Position numbers and translations under genes: made by a program | Shown: positions 26,301-36,400 of the stretch, piece by piece | How positions within the stretch are numbered: the first letter of the stretch is position 1 | How the letters are laid out: each line of letters begins with the position of its first letter | IMG/VR virus record: IMGVR_UViG_3300027969_000155 | Span: 1 to 46,283 of that record | Direction: 5' to 3' (one strand) | Length of the DNA: 46,283 bases | From: a virus | The notes under the pieces: generated by a model | The model's database searches: none | What the model saw: only the letters and a program-made list of their open reading frames with translations | What the model was told of the DNA's origin: nothing

Positions 26301-27427
26301 GTTCCAGCAGTACTGCCAATAATTACTGAATATGCAGTACCGGTGCGTGTCACAGTAAATGTTGGACTACCGGTGCCGGTTGCCGCTACATTGCTACTAG
26401 CAACGTTGGTGTATGTGGTATTTGGTGCTGAAGCCCAACGAATACCCGAGCTTAATTGTCCCCAATTAGAGTTAGGTGGTGCAGATGCTGAGTTGTCTGC
26501 TTTTGCCACGTAGGTGTATCCACCTACCGTTACGACATTACCGATCTTGTAACTTGTACTATTACTCCATTCGCCTGAATATACTAGACCAGAAGTAAAT
26601 ACTTGCCAATATGCTGTGGCCGTGCTTGGAGTTTGTGGGCTTGATGCTCCGCTGTTTTGCACTGCGGTATATGTGTATCCTCCGTAGGTTACTACATCGC
26701 CTACTTGATATTCATTTGCGGCGCTCCATGATCCTTCAAACTCAAAACCGTTAACAAATACAGCAAAATTTCCAGTGTTAATTGCAGTGCCAGTTGATGT
26801 GTGGTATGTTGTACAAATCCATAAATCGGGACCAAATTTAACAACATCATTTATCTTGTAGCGTACACTACTGCCACTCCAGTCGCCTAAATATGTAATG
26901 CTTTGATTGAAGGTATCCCATTTGTTGCTGTCAAGTTCTAGGCCGTCACTAGCAGTAGCCGCACTGGTATGTTGAGTTTTACAAACATAACTGCTGCCTC
27001 CGTAGTAAACTAAATCACGAACCTTATATCGTGTGCTGGTAGTCCATGCACCTAACCATTTAAATCCTGCAGAAAATGTATCCCACTTACCTAAATCATC
27101 TTCTAAATAAGTTTGACTAGTATGTGCTGTTTTACAAATGTAAACAGTAGCTCCCCATACTACTATATCACCTAGGTTATAGTAAGTTGTTGCGGCCCAT
27201 GTATTGCGCCATGTTGATCCGTCAGCAATTAGATTCCATTTAGTAATACCAACTCCGCCTGCCGCATCTGTAGCAAATCCCGAAGTTGCATTTGTTGAAG
27301 TATGCGTAATTACACAAATGTATGTTTTTCCGCCGTTAGTAACAACGTCATCGACTACATAGCTACGATTTTGTGCCCAAGCACCTTGGTATACAAACTT
27401 AATTCTACCTAATTTAAATTCTGCCAT
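17315..27427 (-). CDS. Giant mosaic tail-fibre protein (3370 aa)
   Basis: One uninterrupted 10.1-kb frame. Approximate order: residues 10-335, six or more repeats of W-x-Y-x-x-GD-x-V-x-Y-GG-x-x-YVC-x-x-HTS, resembling chitin-binding CBM5/12 modules; about 490, the fibre element LTTQGDMVYY to RLPIGTDGQVL; about 520-560, VYVAPTGSDIAGNG and PWATLLYA, the opening of pectate-lyase-like beta-helices; about 1200-1750, repeats with GSGxxWxVxxSQ and YYV-x-TFTIS; about 1950-2030, the helix segment GVWCTGS to YGVIAEG; about 2380-2915, YGxGxFVA and DGxxW repeats suggesting a beta-propeller; from about 3080, a module shared with the other three large fibres. Its role is inferred as host-recognition fibre. 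It is a paralogue of the 3094-aa gene. Confidence 0.85.
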   Translation of the reverse strand: MAEFKLGRIKFVYQGAWAQNRSYVVDDVVTNGGKTYICVITHTSTNATSGFATDAAGGVGITKWNLIADGSTWRNTWAATTYYNLGDIVVWGATVYICKTAHTSQTYLEDDLGKWDTFSAGFKWLGAWTTSTRYKVRDLVYYGGSSYVCKTQHTSAATASDGLELDSNKWDTFNQSITYLGDWSGSSVRYKINDVVKFGPDLWICTTYHTSTGTAINTGNFAVFVNGFEFEGSWSAANEYQVGDVVTYGGYTYTAVQNSGASSPQTPSTATAYWQVFTSGLVYSGEWSNSTSYKIGNVVTVGGYTYVAKADNSASAPPNSNWGQLSSGIRWASAPNTTYTNVASSNVAATGTGSPTFTVTRTGTAYSVIIGSTAGTGYTVNDTLKILGSALGGASPSNDLVVKVATITGGGGTGPIGTVTVSTGYAATWKTGITYVIGDAVYYGNSSYICISTHIGSTGVNDPITDSGTYWNILASGADSGALTTQGDMVYYAADGATRLPIGTDGQVLRVDGNRPAWKYYGELQNIVYVAPTGSDIAGNGQGLTLDKPWATLLYAANQIEAGYLNRNAGLALAVNKQFMMKEVNNYLQNQYSYNVTGSSASGNTFIVGGTSTTSQTTTANMYFGMPIAFTAATAGVVIGQVYYVNTIPNGLTFTISDAYQSGITKTISPSSGVASTASFQYTQSKAERDAGTVIDGIIFDLTHGGNLYSTTATKAYFKTLTSFTGTGTAQQAPAFAGSLSYLKDTLFPAVMSNSAPAANYQTLNGISTKAIQNTTTVVTSSVESGAVTTAQNLLGIITSALTAGTYGNSPQEVRPHTTIYLKTGTYNEYGPIVIPIDTAVVGDELRSTIVQVAGPQTYMGNDRPKTSTALNRIRSIVSDLVANNTITPTTTGTTFPNTATQVKTLPAGDTGNTSAVNLVVNNTKIIQDMFAGGAVITGPTNPNYPKGLIQQPDIVRPTVTGYNSSYLANYGDAVTLIQANYQFIKDEIVSFLNTNPNLTGAAQWSSYSATYQAETLRDLTYILDSISYDMTYGSNSQSLITGSSYYSLNTPQIVAPYLIGVQETMSRLSVILGQIVQKIAVTRSSGNTTTQYTTGTAGSAAAAAFAQARIADIRYWLDNGTPDPSAATFTGSISSTTLTVSSVTGTVKIGQIVTGGTVAAGTYITAGSGLSWTVSVSQTATATGSTLAITPVTSGAYALATTANKGSFDAIQFRASEVANDAQSWVTRFYQNESPILTLTNRDAGYVVSALAYDVLFGGNFQSIQCGRLYNSLVPSVATLHTSLADSTYGSLGFIGERVKILASNGSVVQTQTVIDEMVAQISGQPATVATFNGTITGTQLVVNSAVTGTIAVGMQLSGTGIANGTSIVAGSGTNWLLNYNQSAATTTTSIISVTTSVVLNGTTYNNIITAGTTSGFVPGLTITITGPLLGNLTAGTYYIKQVLSSTQFTISTTYLGSVFAISGTATGAMTAVVYGIYGGLGLTTDITASGTTIPVSAVTTSTNLITVSTNANMLVNMPIVFTGLPANITTTATTISSSSITLGATVASLGVVVGQEVWFTGFTPPGNGTTASIIANKVYYVKTASASAITIAATLDGTALVLTNATSLSLTATFNAAGGLVNGTQYWINSVTAGTYPAAGTTITVTESFKSGTAFAITNTVTGLSATASAGMPINQGICDKNTNGTIQPWNNPTGSYSMASGYNNTLATIQGAEIIRANKTFLANEMVAYVLSQYRGTVTTTASGVQGQITCSAAHNLTVGDPVVFSGTSFDANIIIGTVYWVLTTPTTTTLSLTITPPGKGTQVAKTLVGGTGSMIVSYYMKPEKCIRDANMYLDALVYDLGLTGNYKSSRAVRIYLSAVNGATVTDLFHLRNGSGLRNMTLNGMNGAMTLPNALGTKRPTAGSYSSLDAGFGPNDANAWISFRSPYTQNLTLFGAGCSGMKIDAALHSGGNKSIVANDYTTIISDGFGVWCTGSNALTELVSVFAYYSYAGYMAEYGGRIRATNGNSSYGTYGVIAEGIDNFETPIYGRLNNRANPAYITNVVTDSIDEIYRIEYANAGSHYTNAIPTVNGSGYNIVTIQDEFRDAAVFETRLVDLNNGQGVGGSNYLTASNVAQTGAVGSVTIANSDIQLSSAYVGMRIQITGGTAVGQFANIIAYRQSDKYASIIRPNFATLTITTNNTTVFTVASTATMYVGQPIYMGAPIGGLSINGSGAQTTYLPTVYYVSTTSFTSTTFRLSTTLANAQAGTNITLTATSATPAVTAASIIIGTTLTVGTLTSGVIYPGMLLTGGSILPNTYVVANISGSGAGSTWVVSVSQNLASTAITGTISVPVYEAGWDHVVAGKTIQPILDATSAYIIEPALSYTAPGFTSTAITMTAAVTTTWAGLAYGQGKFVATSSATGVASTATTTDGITWAAGGALPTDASSSWRSIVYGGGQNATATAVVGGINGSGAILTAVIGTGNTAGQIIGVTVVNGGYNYATPPTIVITDATGAGATAVARVLNGQIQAVDMIITGSLYASPTITAVTSSLSSITPVTYGSGYYTAPIVTIAPPFTATGWANGGAATSGSYYSAVDTAVSPNMTNYYLAGGSGTFSATKPTFTNSVYGDLTRRTASGTGASGTYGVALTYVGSLPVATATTNTNAAGYGVISYTISQTGYGYTTTPTVTVTDANAAFMAISTATNSAAYSIDQGATWSATASTTGKTNLRSLVYGNNLYIAVGGTSSAVAVSYYPGTVSSLGSTTWSDQSTNITTSGQGYSAIAYGAGVFCAIGGASSTVSTFTAADPTKWYAGASLSNKTWVDIAYGNGRFVALASDGTINYTINWQTKNWTITPSNAANNTWTVTLNNPLLANGVTTWSNISYGQGLFIAVATSSQAVATSPDGVNWTYYATGMPSSSNWTGLAFGNPQNATLGAVPTWVSVSNTSGKIAARIYAGATPSGRVRVVNNQVSEVRMIEPGSGFARGNVASTSTASGGTITVDSIINLSANQPIVFNGTSAGGITTGTYYFVKGTPTANTFQISATAGGTVIALTAATISGMTYFAGPAISQTDPNKVNTAPLVARIGNGALGNPSFAHRGIANTTATASYLGDGYADLYQIGTYVNVSGLYQIPKAGCNVVFNSILGTSRWYKLVNVTNILGIAGNYTATFQINPGISTLLAPAHNDLITTNLQYSNVRLTGHDFLYIGTGGFSATNYPYVDATRAVAANQQLFVGGGRVFFTSTDQDGNFNVGNLFGVQQSTGTATLNASAFNLSGLQSLTLGSVSLGVGSATITQFSTDPYFTANSDAVVPTQKAIKAFITAQIGGGQSSLNVNTITSGQIYIAGNTISNTNNTQILVTSKMTFAGGIDGAPVALAFFGQR
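26430..27395 (-). repeat. Carbohydrate-binding-like (CBM5/12-type) repeat array in 3370-aa fibre
   Basis: At least six units of about 50 residues, each with W, then Y-x-x-GD or DDVV, (Y/W)GG, Y-x-C and often HTS. The Trp, Tyr and GDxV spacing resembles chitin-binding type 3 domains. The Cys occurs in the first four units and is replaced by Ala in the last two. Confidence 0.65.
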
Positions 27428-27447
27428 TTTATATCATCCTCTGATAG

Positions 27448-27455
27448 TATTTATC
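27448..27455 (-). promoter_or_regulatory. T4-type late promoter motif GATAAATACTAT
   Basis: The - strand reads GATAAATACTATCA, which beyond the core also matches the T4 late downstream extension (TATAAATACTATT). It lies 20 nt before the ATG of the 3370-aa gene, with AGAGGATG as the ribosome site between. This is the best promoter match in the window. Confidence 0.7.
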
Positions 27456-27480
27456 TTTGTTGTATTTCTTAGAACTTATA

Positions 27481-30400
27481 TCACTTACTACGGCGTTTCA
27501 TAAACATATTAAATGCTGGTATGCCGCCATCTACGCCTCGGCTAAAGTAAACTTTATTAAGCATTTTAATTCCAGATCCAGATAATCCCGGAGCCACTGT
27601 TGATTTCATAAAGTTTGGACCTCCGACATATACGGTTCCTGCAATAAAGTTACCGGTAAATGTATTTGCACCGCCTGCGCTTAATCGTCCTGTTAAGAAA
27701 GATTTAATTGCTCGCTGTGTTGGAATTATTGCATCTGAGTTGGCTGCAAACGTCACGTCTGTGCTAAACTGATTAACAACTACACTTGAGCTACCGACAG
27801 CAATTCCGCCTAGACTCAAAGTCTGTAGACCTGTTAAACCAAACTGTGTGGCACTTAATGTAACAGTACCAGTGGCCTGTTGTACTCCAAATAATCCGCC
27901 AACTGCAAAGTTACCGTTTTCGTCAGTACTTGAGTAGAACACATGTCCTTGATTTGTTTCAACTGCCTGTTGATTTGTTTTAGCTCCCTCTGGATCAACG
28001 TATGGATAATTAGCAGTGGCCTTATTACCCGTTCCAACTAGTAGGAAGTCATGATTGGTTACACGACATTGACTGTATAGTTGACGCAATTCAATTGCAG
28101 TGCCGTTGGTTGGACTTCTTGCAGTTGTCATTTCTGGGGATATTTGTATAGTGGCTTCAATAAACGGTGCAGTAGTTCCAAACACTGCCGATGCACTAGT
28201 AACCTTATAAACTTGATCGTTGCCGGCAATTGACAAGTTACTACCCACCAACGGTACTGATGCTAAATTCTTAACAATTATATTTAAACCTATTTGGAAG
28301 GTATCTGCAAAACCATTTCCAGTAATTATTACCACCGTTGAGGTTGTACTATACCCTGTTCCTCTATTAACAAATGTTGGATTTCCCAGTGCTCCATTTC
28401 CAAGTCTTGGAGTCAGTGTTGCATTTACAGATACGTTGTAATCTATTAAATTAACACTGGGTGCCGATGTGTAATTAGAACCGGTTTCCCATAATGCTAG
28501 TGCAGTAATTACTCCTGAACTAATAGTTACTCTGCCTTGTGGTCTTGCACCCTCGTAGATTACTGTTGCATTTCCTGCCGCGTTGCCGTCGCCAGTTAGC
28601 GTTGCAAAAATACCAATATTAGAATTATTAAATCCAAAAGTTATTGAACTGATACTGCCGTAAGTTAGAGTTCGCTGTTTCCAATAAATGCCGTGTTCAC
28701 TTACATACGCTAATGATCCATTGGAATTTACCGCAACAAATATGCCTTGGCCGTAACTTATGTTTGTAGCCGACATATAAATTAATGATTGATACCAGTT
28801 AACACCATCAAAGCTATATGCTGAGCGCAGGCCTGCTCCACTTTGTATTGCTACAAATTTGTTATTGCCGAAAGTTATACTAGTATATGCCGGAGCGCCT
28901 ACATTAAATGTTAGACCATCTGTAGAACCTGCGCCAGTTGATATTGGGTTGGTTCCTTGAATAGCATTAATGTAGGTAGTTGCTAGAGTAAATGTTGACT
29001 TTCCATTAGTTGCGCTGATATAATATGTGCCATTGGTGATAGTTCCCTGGCCACCTCCAGCAGTTAAAGCGCCCGATACTACTACACTTTGACCAATAAC
29101 TAATTCTGTAACAGTTGACGTTGTGCAAGTAAATTGTCCTGCTGATCCAATAATTGTAACGCCACTTAATGAAGTATTTTTAGTAGGTAGTGTTGACAAG
29201 TTCCAAGTAACGCCGTCGGGACTCCATGCTGTTTGTCCGTTAGTATTAATTGCAACAAATATTCCAGTACCGTATGCTAAGTCTGCCCATCTTCCAGTTA
29301 CACTGCCTATGTTAGTACTGTTGTTTATATCGTCTAAATGCATTAATAATACAGTGTTTGCATCTGTTGTGAATGCGGTTGCTGTTGGTGTAAATGTAGT
29401 TGTATATCTGCTAACTCCGCGACTAATTCTTATTTCATCAATATAACCAGTTGCAAGAGTTGCGCCGGTAAACGATGCTCCTATTCGTATTGGTCTTTCT
29501 GCATAAGTGTTAGCATCTGTATAGGTTGTAGCGGTTAATGTACCGTTAACAAACAATCTAGTTGTTCCACTAGCTCTTGACACAGCTACATGATTCCATG
29601 CACCTGCTGAACAACCATTACTAGATGTAATCTGATAAGCACCAAGAACAAATAATCTTATATTTCCAGAAGCATTCATTTCTAGATAAATGGCCGCTTC
29701 GTTAGCGATACTTCGTTGATCAATTAGTATTTGTTGTGTACCTAATGCAGTTGGTCTCCAGAAAAACTCAATAGTAAAATCTTCTTTATTATATGCAAAT
29801 CGTGCATCGCTATCTACTGTTACATAATCTCCAGTGCCGTCTAAGAACAAACTAGATATACCAAATTTCTGCTGTGCAGTTGATAATTTTGCGTCGCCTG
29901 ACACTGTTACTGGTGTGCTACTTGGCAAACTAGTTGCAGTCCAAGTCAGTCCCTGATTTGCTGAATATGCGGCTCTAGTATTATCACTACTAATTGCTAC
30001 AAACACTCCGCGGCCGTAGACAATTTTGCTCCAATTACTGTTTGATGGTAATGCACTAGTTCTCCAACCTTGTCCGTTTGAGTTAGAATACGCAACTACC
30101 GAGGCGCCTCCTGATGTTGTGCCCAATGCAGTCCAATAGAAATTTCCGTAAGCAATGTCACTCCATGCTGTTACAGATGCAGGTAATGTGATTGAATTCC
30201 AAGTACTGCCATCAAGCGATCTTGCCGCACGACTGCCAGTTGTTGGTATTCCTATGAAATAGTTATTTCCATAAGCAATACTAGCAAATGATACTCCCGG
30301 ATCCAACGGAGTTGTTACTGTGCCAGTTGATTGCGAGTATCCTGGCGAACTAAATTGAGTTCTAGGTTCAATAAAATACGAACTAGTAGAATCAAGGAAT

Positions 30401-33400
30401 GAAGATACTGGGATTCCGGGGTTAATGTTATCCCATCCGCTTGCGGCCATTTGCATATTTCCTACACCAGTTGATAATGTTATAGGTGTACCTGCTTGCG
30501 TTGTACTAATTGATAGTGTTGGTCCAGCAATGTCTTGAGTTATTGCTGTTATGTAGTATACAGTATAAGAATTAACACCGCCAAACAAGCTAGTTGAGAA
30601 TGTGCCGTTCATTGTGCTGATATTTCTAACACTGTGTGTAACAACAAGTCTAGTACCAGTACTAGTTAAGGTCATAGATCCTGTGCCAGAACCTAATGTT
30701 AATGCTTCAGGGCAAGTTCTTGCCAGTATCAACCCTGCTTTATTAGTTAAAACAAATGTATTTGTTTTATCTGCACTAATAGTAATCTCTTTTGTAACTG
30801 CATTAATTGTCTGAATATAATATACTGTTTCAGGAACAATATTACCAAATGTTAGTCCTGCACGAATGCCACTAAACACAATTGGATTACCCACTATCAT
30901 ACCAGTTACGCTTGTCATGGTAACTAAATTAGTGCCAAACTCTGTATTAGTTGCAGTGGTTCTAATAATACTTTCTGTAATATTAAAACTGTTAGCATCC
31001 ACAATTTTACTAATATAGTATTTTGTTCCCGGACTAATAGCCGCGTCAAAAATTACTCCAGAAAATACAATTGGATTAGTTGGAATTAAACTGGTTGTGG
31101 TAGCTCGTACGGTGTTAGTTGTCCCGCCAATGGTTTCTACTGAAGTTAATGTAACCCTGTTTGTAGATATTGTAAAATTATCTGTATCAATAATATCATT
31201 AATATAATAATTTGTACCTAGAGTCACTCCGCCTAATGCTACGCCTGTAAACTGAATATTAATGTTTGGAACCATGTTTGCAGTCGGAGCTTGAATATAT
31301 CCTGAGTATCTTGGATATGTCATTGTCTGCGAGCCGCTGACTACATTAGTTAATTGTATAGGGTTGCCTGCAAGTTCAGTTGATAATTGAATTAAATTAT
31401 TAACATAATCAATTGTAGTAATATAGTATTCAAACCCTGCGGTAATATTAAAATCGCCAGTACCAAATGTAACTACCATATCTACAGCCAAACTTGCTGT
31501 AGGAACACTGATAGTATTTACAGACCCACCCACGGTTGCTGTAGCAACTACAGTGCCAATAGATGTTGCTGTTCCAGTTGTTGTGTAATAAGTTGGAATA
31601 AACTGAACTGCTTGATTAACATATAAATTGCTTAGATCAGTACCCGATGTCAACGTTAGTTTATTAAGAGCGGCAGTTGCATTATAAGTTGATGCAACAA
31701 CGTTTACTGGATCCACACTTTCTTTTAACACTAGTGCTGTTTTAGCACTAATACCGTTGGCATCGAGTGTTCCGCCAATATTATAATATGAGATAAATCC
31801 ATATTGGCCGGCTCCTGTTCCTGCGCCAATAAACACACGCATACCTAGATAATTATACAATCCTTGGTCAGTAGATGCAAGTTTAATAGTATTTAAACTT
31901 CCGTCTTGAGCGGTATTTAAACTTGTAGCATATCCTGCGCCACCGGTAAACCCGTTACTGTCTGTTATAATTCTACTGTTGAATACTGCTCGACTACGAG
32001 TTTCATCTCCTGATAATATGGCATTTACACCAGCACCAACAACTTGAAAGTTTGCGTATGCTGTAAATCTATTAGATGTTGTTTCTAAATAAAACTCAGG
32101 AATTGGACTTGTTCCTGATATTTCTAATTGTGATCCGTAAATAATTGAGTAAGTATTAGCTATCGGTGCATTGGCTCCTTGCGGGAATACTTTAAACGTT
32201 AACGTATTGTTTACTCCGGTTGAATCGTTCACCGCTAGCCATACTCTATACCAGCCTGCTGATAAAGTTTTTTGTGCTCCGTATTGTGTCGGAAGTGTGC
32301 CACCGTTGGCGCTGTTTGTAAGGCTTGTTCCGGTGTACGGAGTTACTGTTTGACTAGAAACGTTATAGGTAATACCGCTAGTAACTGTAGTGGTTCCGGA
32401 AAATACTGCTTGAATATCAAGGCTTGCTGATGTTCCTGCATATACATATAAACTCAATGTATATGATTGTGTAGTTCCTTCGGGAACAGTTCCTGCAACT
32501 CCTGAAATATTAGAAATTCCAGTTCCTGCTAAATCACCTACAACAATAGTTAAATCATTTGCTATGATTCGTCCGCCAAGATCTGCTCCACTAATTTTAA
32601 TAGTATTTCCTGTTTGATATAGTGAGCCAGGTGTAACCACTGTTGCTAGATACCCTGTAGGAGTTACTGTTACATTAAATGTTGCTCCGGTTCCTGGAGC
32701 ACCGTCCTGTGTTACTCCTTCTATGTTAGTATAAGTATATCCTCCAGGATTAATTGAAACACTTTGTTGAATATATCCTGTTCCCGGAGTACCAGTTGAC
32801 CCAGTTAATAACCATGCTTCTGTGTAACCTGTGGGTGCAATACTATTTTTAGTAAATGACAAATTAGCATCATTGGTCCATGTGGTAAGAAACTCGTTAC
32901 TATATTTTAACATGTTGGTTGATGGGCTGTAATACCCAGATCCAGCATTGTTATAATTCATCTTTAATAATTGGTCTGTGGTGCCAAACGCACTAGTAAC
33001 ACTGGCTTGTACCTGCTGTGATTGATTATTTACAACTCCAGTTAATGGGACTTCTGTTAGATCGTATCCTTCAGCAATAACACCAAAAGTACCGTATGAA
33101 CTGTTACCGTTGGCTGAACGAATACGTCCACCTGCCTCGGCAAAATATCCAGCATAAGCATAGTATGAGAACACACTAATAGCTTCTGTAATAGATCCAG
33201 GACCTGTACACCAGATACCAATACCATCGCTTATTACCATAGTGTAGTCATTAGATACTATAGACTTGCTTCCGCCGTTGTGTAAGTACCCATCAATTTT
33301 GATTCCAGTTGCTCCGTCACCAAATACTGTAACGTTTTGAATATAAGGACTCTTGCGAATAATCCATACACTAGTATCGTTAGGGCCTGTTCCGGGGTCT

Positions 33401-36400
33401 AAACTTGTATATGCGCCGCCTGTTGGGCGAGCTGTTTCATATTCGTTATTTGCAGTTAAGGTTCCCTTCAACCCAAAGAATGACATGTTACGAATACCGG
33501 TGCCGTTACGTAATAAGAACATGTTCTTTAAACAATCGCCTGCATAAACCAGCATGTTACCGTTACCGTTTTCAAATTCTACTAAAGTTCCGCTTGCAGT
33601 AAATGTTCGAAGCACACCATCCGATGTTGCATTAGAGGCAACAAATACATACCCATTAGCTAAAGGGTTGCCAACACATAAGGTAATACTAGAAATACCG
33701 TTAACTGATTGTGCAAAAGAAAATACACGAGTGTTGACTAGAATTCCAGGGCCGGCCAACGACATGCCTACTAATAAATTTGTAATATTGGATACGTTTG
33801 TTAATACGTTACTGCCAACACTAGTACTACCTGTAAAACTAAATGTTGGGCCATCATTTATTTGCAATGTTGTGCTGGTAATACTGCTGCCAATAACATA
33901 ATATGTTTTTCCAGAAGTTACGCCGCCAAATGTTGTACTTGCATTGTTTACAAAGGGACTGATAAATTGCAACGGCATTTGATCCGTTAGCCCAATGGTA
34001 CTGTTAACTTCCATTCTATTTGCTGTTGTTGGATTTCCTGTTGAATAAGTCTGCGTACAAAATAATGTTTTACTTATAGCAGGCCTTACTACGGCACTGC
34101 GTAATTCGTCGCCAACAATTGCCACGTTCTCCGGAACAACAATTGGTAATAATTCCTCGTATGTTCCAGTTTTAACAAAAATGGTAGCAGTTATACCGGT
34201 GTTAGATCCTGGAACTAGGTAAGTATTTTGATTTGTTAGTGCTGTTGTAACAATACTCATTAAACTTGAGATATTACTAGTAACTCCAAATTCTACAAAT
34301 AAAGTGTTAATAATTACTCGGTTGACATAGCTTAACGGTGGCACATTATTTAAAGTTTGATAACTAGTTATTGCATTATTTTCTACAACAGCCTGCATTA
34401 GTGTTAACAAATAATTAAGTGCAGGAGAGTAATAGATAACCGATGCGGCAGTTAAACTGTTTATAAATTGTGTTTTACTTCCATAAAAGAAATATGATAG
34501 TGTGGCTGCAACGGTTTGACTGTTGCCGCCTCGCTTCAAGTCGTACATAATCGCATCAATAATTCTTTCAGCATCGCGTAGTGTGTAATTTACGTCCCAC
34601 AAACTGTCTGGACTAAATGGACTAATACTTTGACTCATTTGATAACGCATCCACTCAAGCATCTCTGCAACCATCCAAGATTTATTTGCTGTTAATATTG
34701 TAATGGCATTTGGAAAATAAAAACCTCGAGTAATAGTATCGCAGGCATACTTGATAGTTGCCCAGGGTTGATCCCATGTAACTCCGTAATGTACAGAATC
34801 AACTCCAATATTGTTATCAACATAATACACTGCGGGTATTACATTTAATTTTCTCCAGTTGGGAAGATCTGTAGAAACTCCTAATACATAAGTGTCGATC
34901 TCACCTAGTGTACTAGTGATAGCCAACGCTGACGGTTTTCCGTCTTTAAATGTTCTTAAATCTCCCTGTATAGCTATCGAATTATTAGGATCGTGGGCGA
35001 TTAATAGTACCCAATATGCTGAAGTATAATCGGTATCAGGTCTATAAGCCGTTGAATGACCTTTTACACAAGTATATGTTCCGTTTGCCCATGATACTAC
35101 ATCTCCAACAGCATATGATGCTCCGGAAATCCAACGGTTGGCCCATTTCTTGCCAGGTATTAATACAGACCAGTATGCTGAATTAATTCCTAAGAAATTT
35201 AATAATTGATTTTCAGCAAGTGTGCCGTCAATGGCTTTTGACAATGTAATAGAATTAAATGATCCAGTAATTGTTGATGATGCTACTACTTGGCTAGTGT
35301 TAACGATCCATGAAGTTCCGGCACCGGATATAATATATGCGCCTAAAATTCCATTGATTGACATACCAACTCTAAATGTGCCGGTTACTGTTCCGCCTAA
35401 CGATAATAAATTACGGCCAACTGCTGTTACTGTAGTAGTTCCTGACCCGTATACTCCCGGATCGGCTGTATACGTTAAGGTAATACTGGTAGTAGTGCTA
35501 GCTGTACATGCTACAGATGCATTATATCCTATGTTACTGTTTCCAGCTATTGTATATTGTATTCCGGTCTCTGGTGCAGTTGCCTGTGTTGGAATTGCAA
35601 ATGTTACTGAATAAGGTCCGCTGCCAGTTTTGCTGGTGAAAGAACTGATGGTTATTGGATTTAATGCAATGGTTGATCCGGTAGCTGATGCAGTTGTTGA
35701 AGTAACTGTTGAAACTCGCTGACCGCTAAAAATATTATCGCCAGCCACTGTCATTCCAGCAACAATATTTGCGGTGGAAAGAAGAGTTAGTGTTGTTGCT
35801 GAACTACCTACAGATACATACGTACCGATAGTTGTGCTAGTATTGGGATCTTGAGCAGTACTGTTTGCGGTTGCTTCGTATAACACTCCGTTACGTGCTA
35901 CTAGATCGCCAGGTGCATAACTTGATCCGGCACTCCATGTATTTCTTACAGAGTAGCCGACATTAAATAATCCCCAGTTAGCTGAAGCAGTTGCTGGATT
36001 ATTATTTGTATTGTTTGCTGTTTTGCTAATGTATGCATCACCGCCATAAACAACAGCGTCGCCAAGTTGATACGTTGTGCCAGAAGACCAAACAAGATCA
36101 AACATTTGACCGGGTATCCACATTGTCCAGTTCGCTGGTGTAAACGTAGAATCAGTATTATAAGTTGAGCAACGATAGATATTGCCATCGACTTTAACTA
36201 GATCGTTTAATTTATATCTTGTGTTAGATGCCCAGTTGCCTTTATATTCAACACCAGAGTAGTAAACAATCCAACTGGCTTGATTAGCTTCTAATCCAAG
36301 AGCAGGGCTGGCATTACTAACGTGGTTGGCAACGCATTTATAAACAATTCCGCCCCATCGAACAACATCATTAACTCCATACGCAGTATTTGAAGCCCAT

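Noticed and set aside
21561-35614. Several + strand frames of 60-130 aa opposite the giant fibre genes
   Set aside because: They are Val/Pro/Leu-rich shadows of Thr/Gly/Asn-rich coding DNA on the other strand, without starts or ribosome sites of quality.
18000-36000. Possibility that repeats of the giant genes are assembly duplications
   Set aside because: The paralogues differ throughout and both keep intact long frames, so a simple assembly artefact is unlikely; only short blocks are near-identical.
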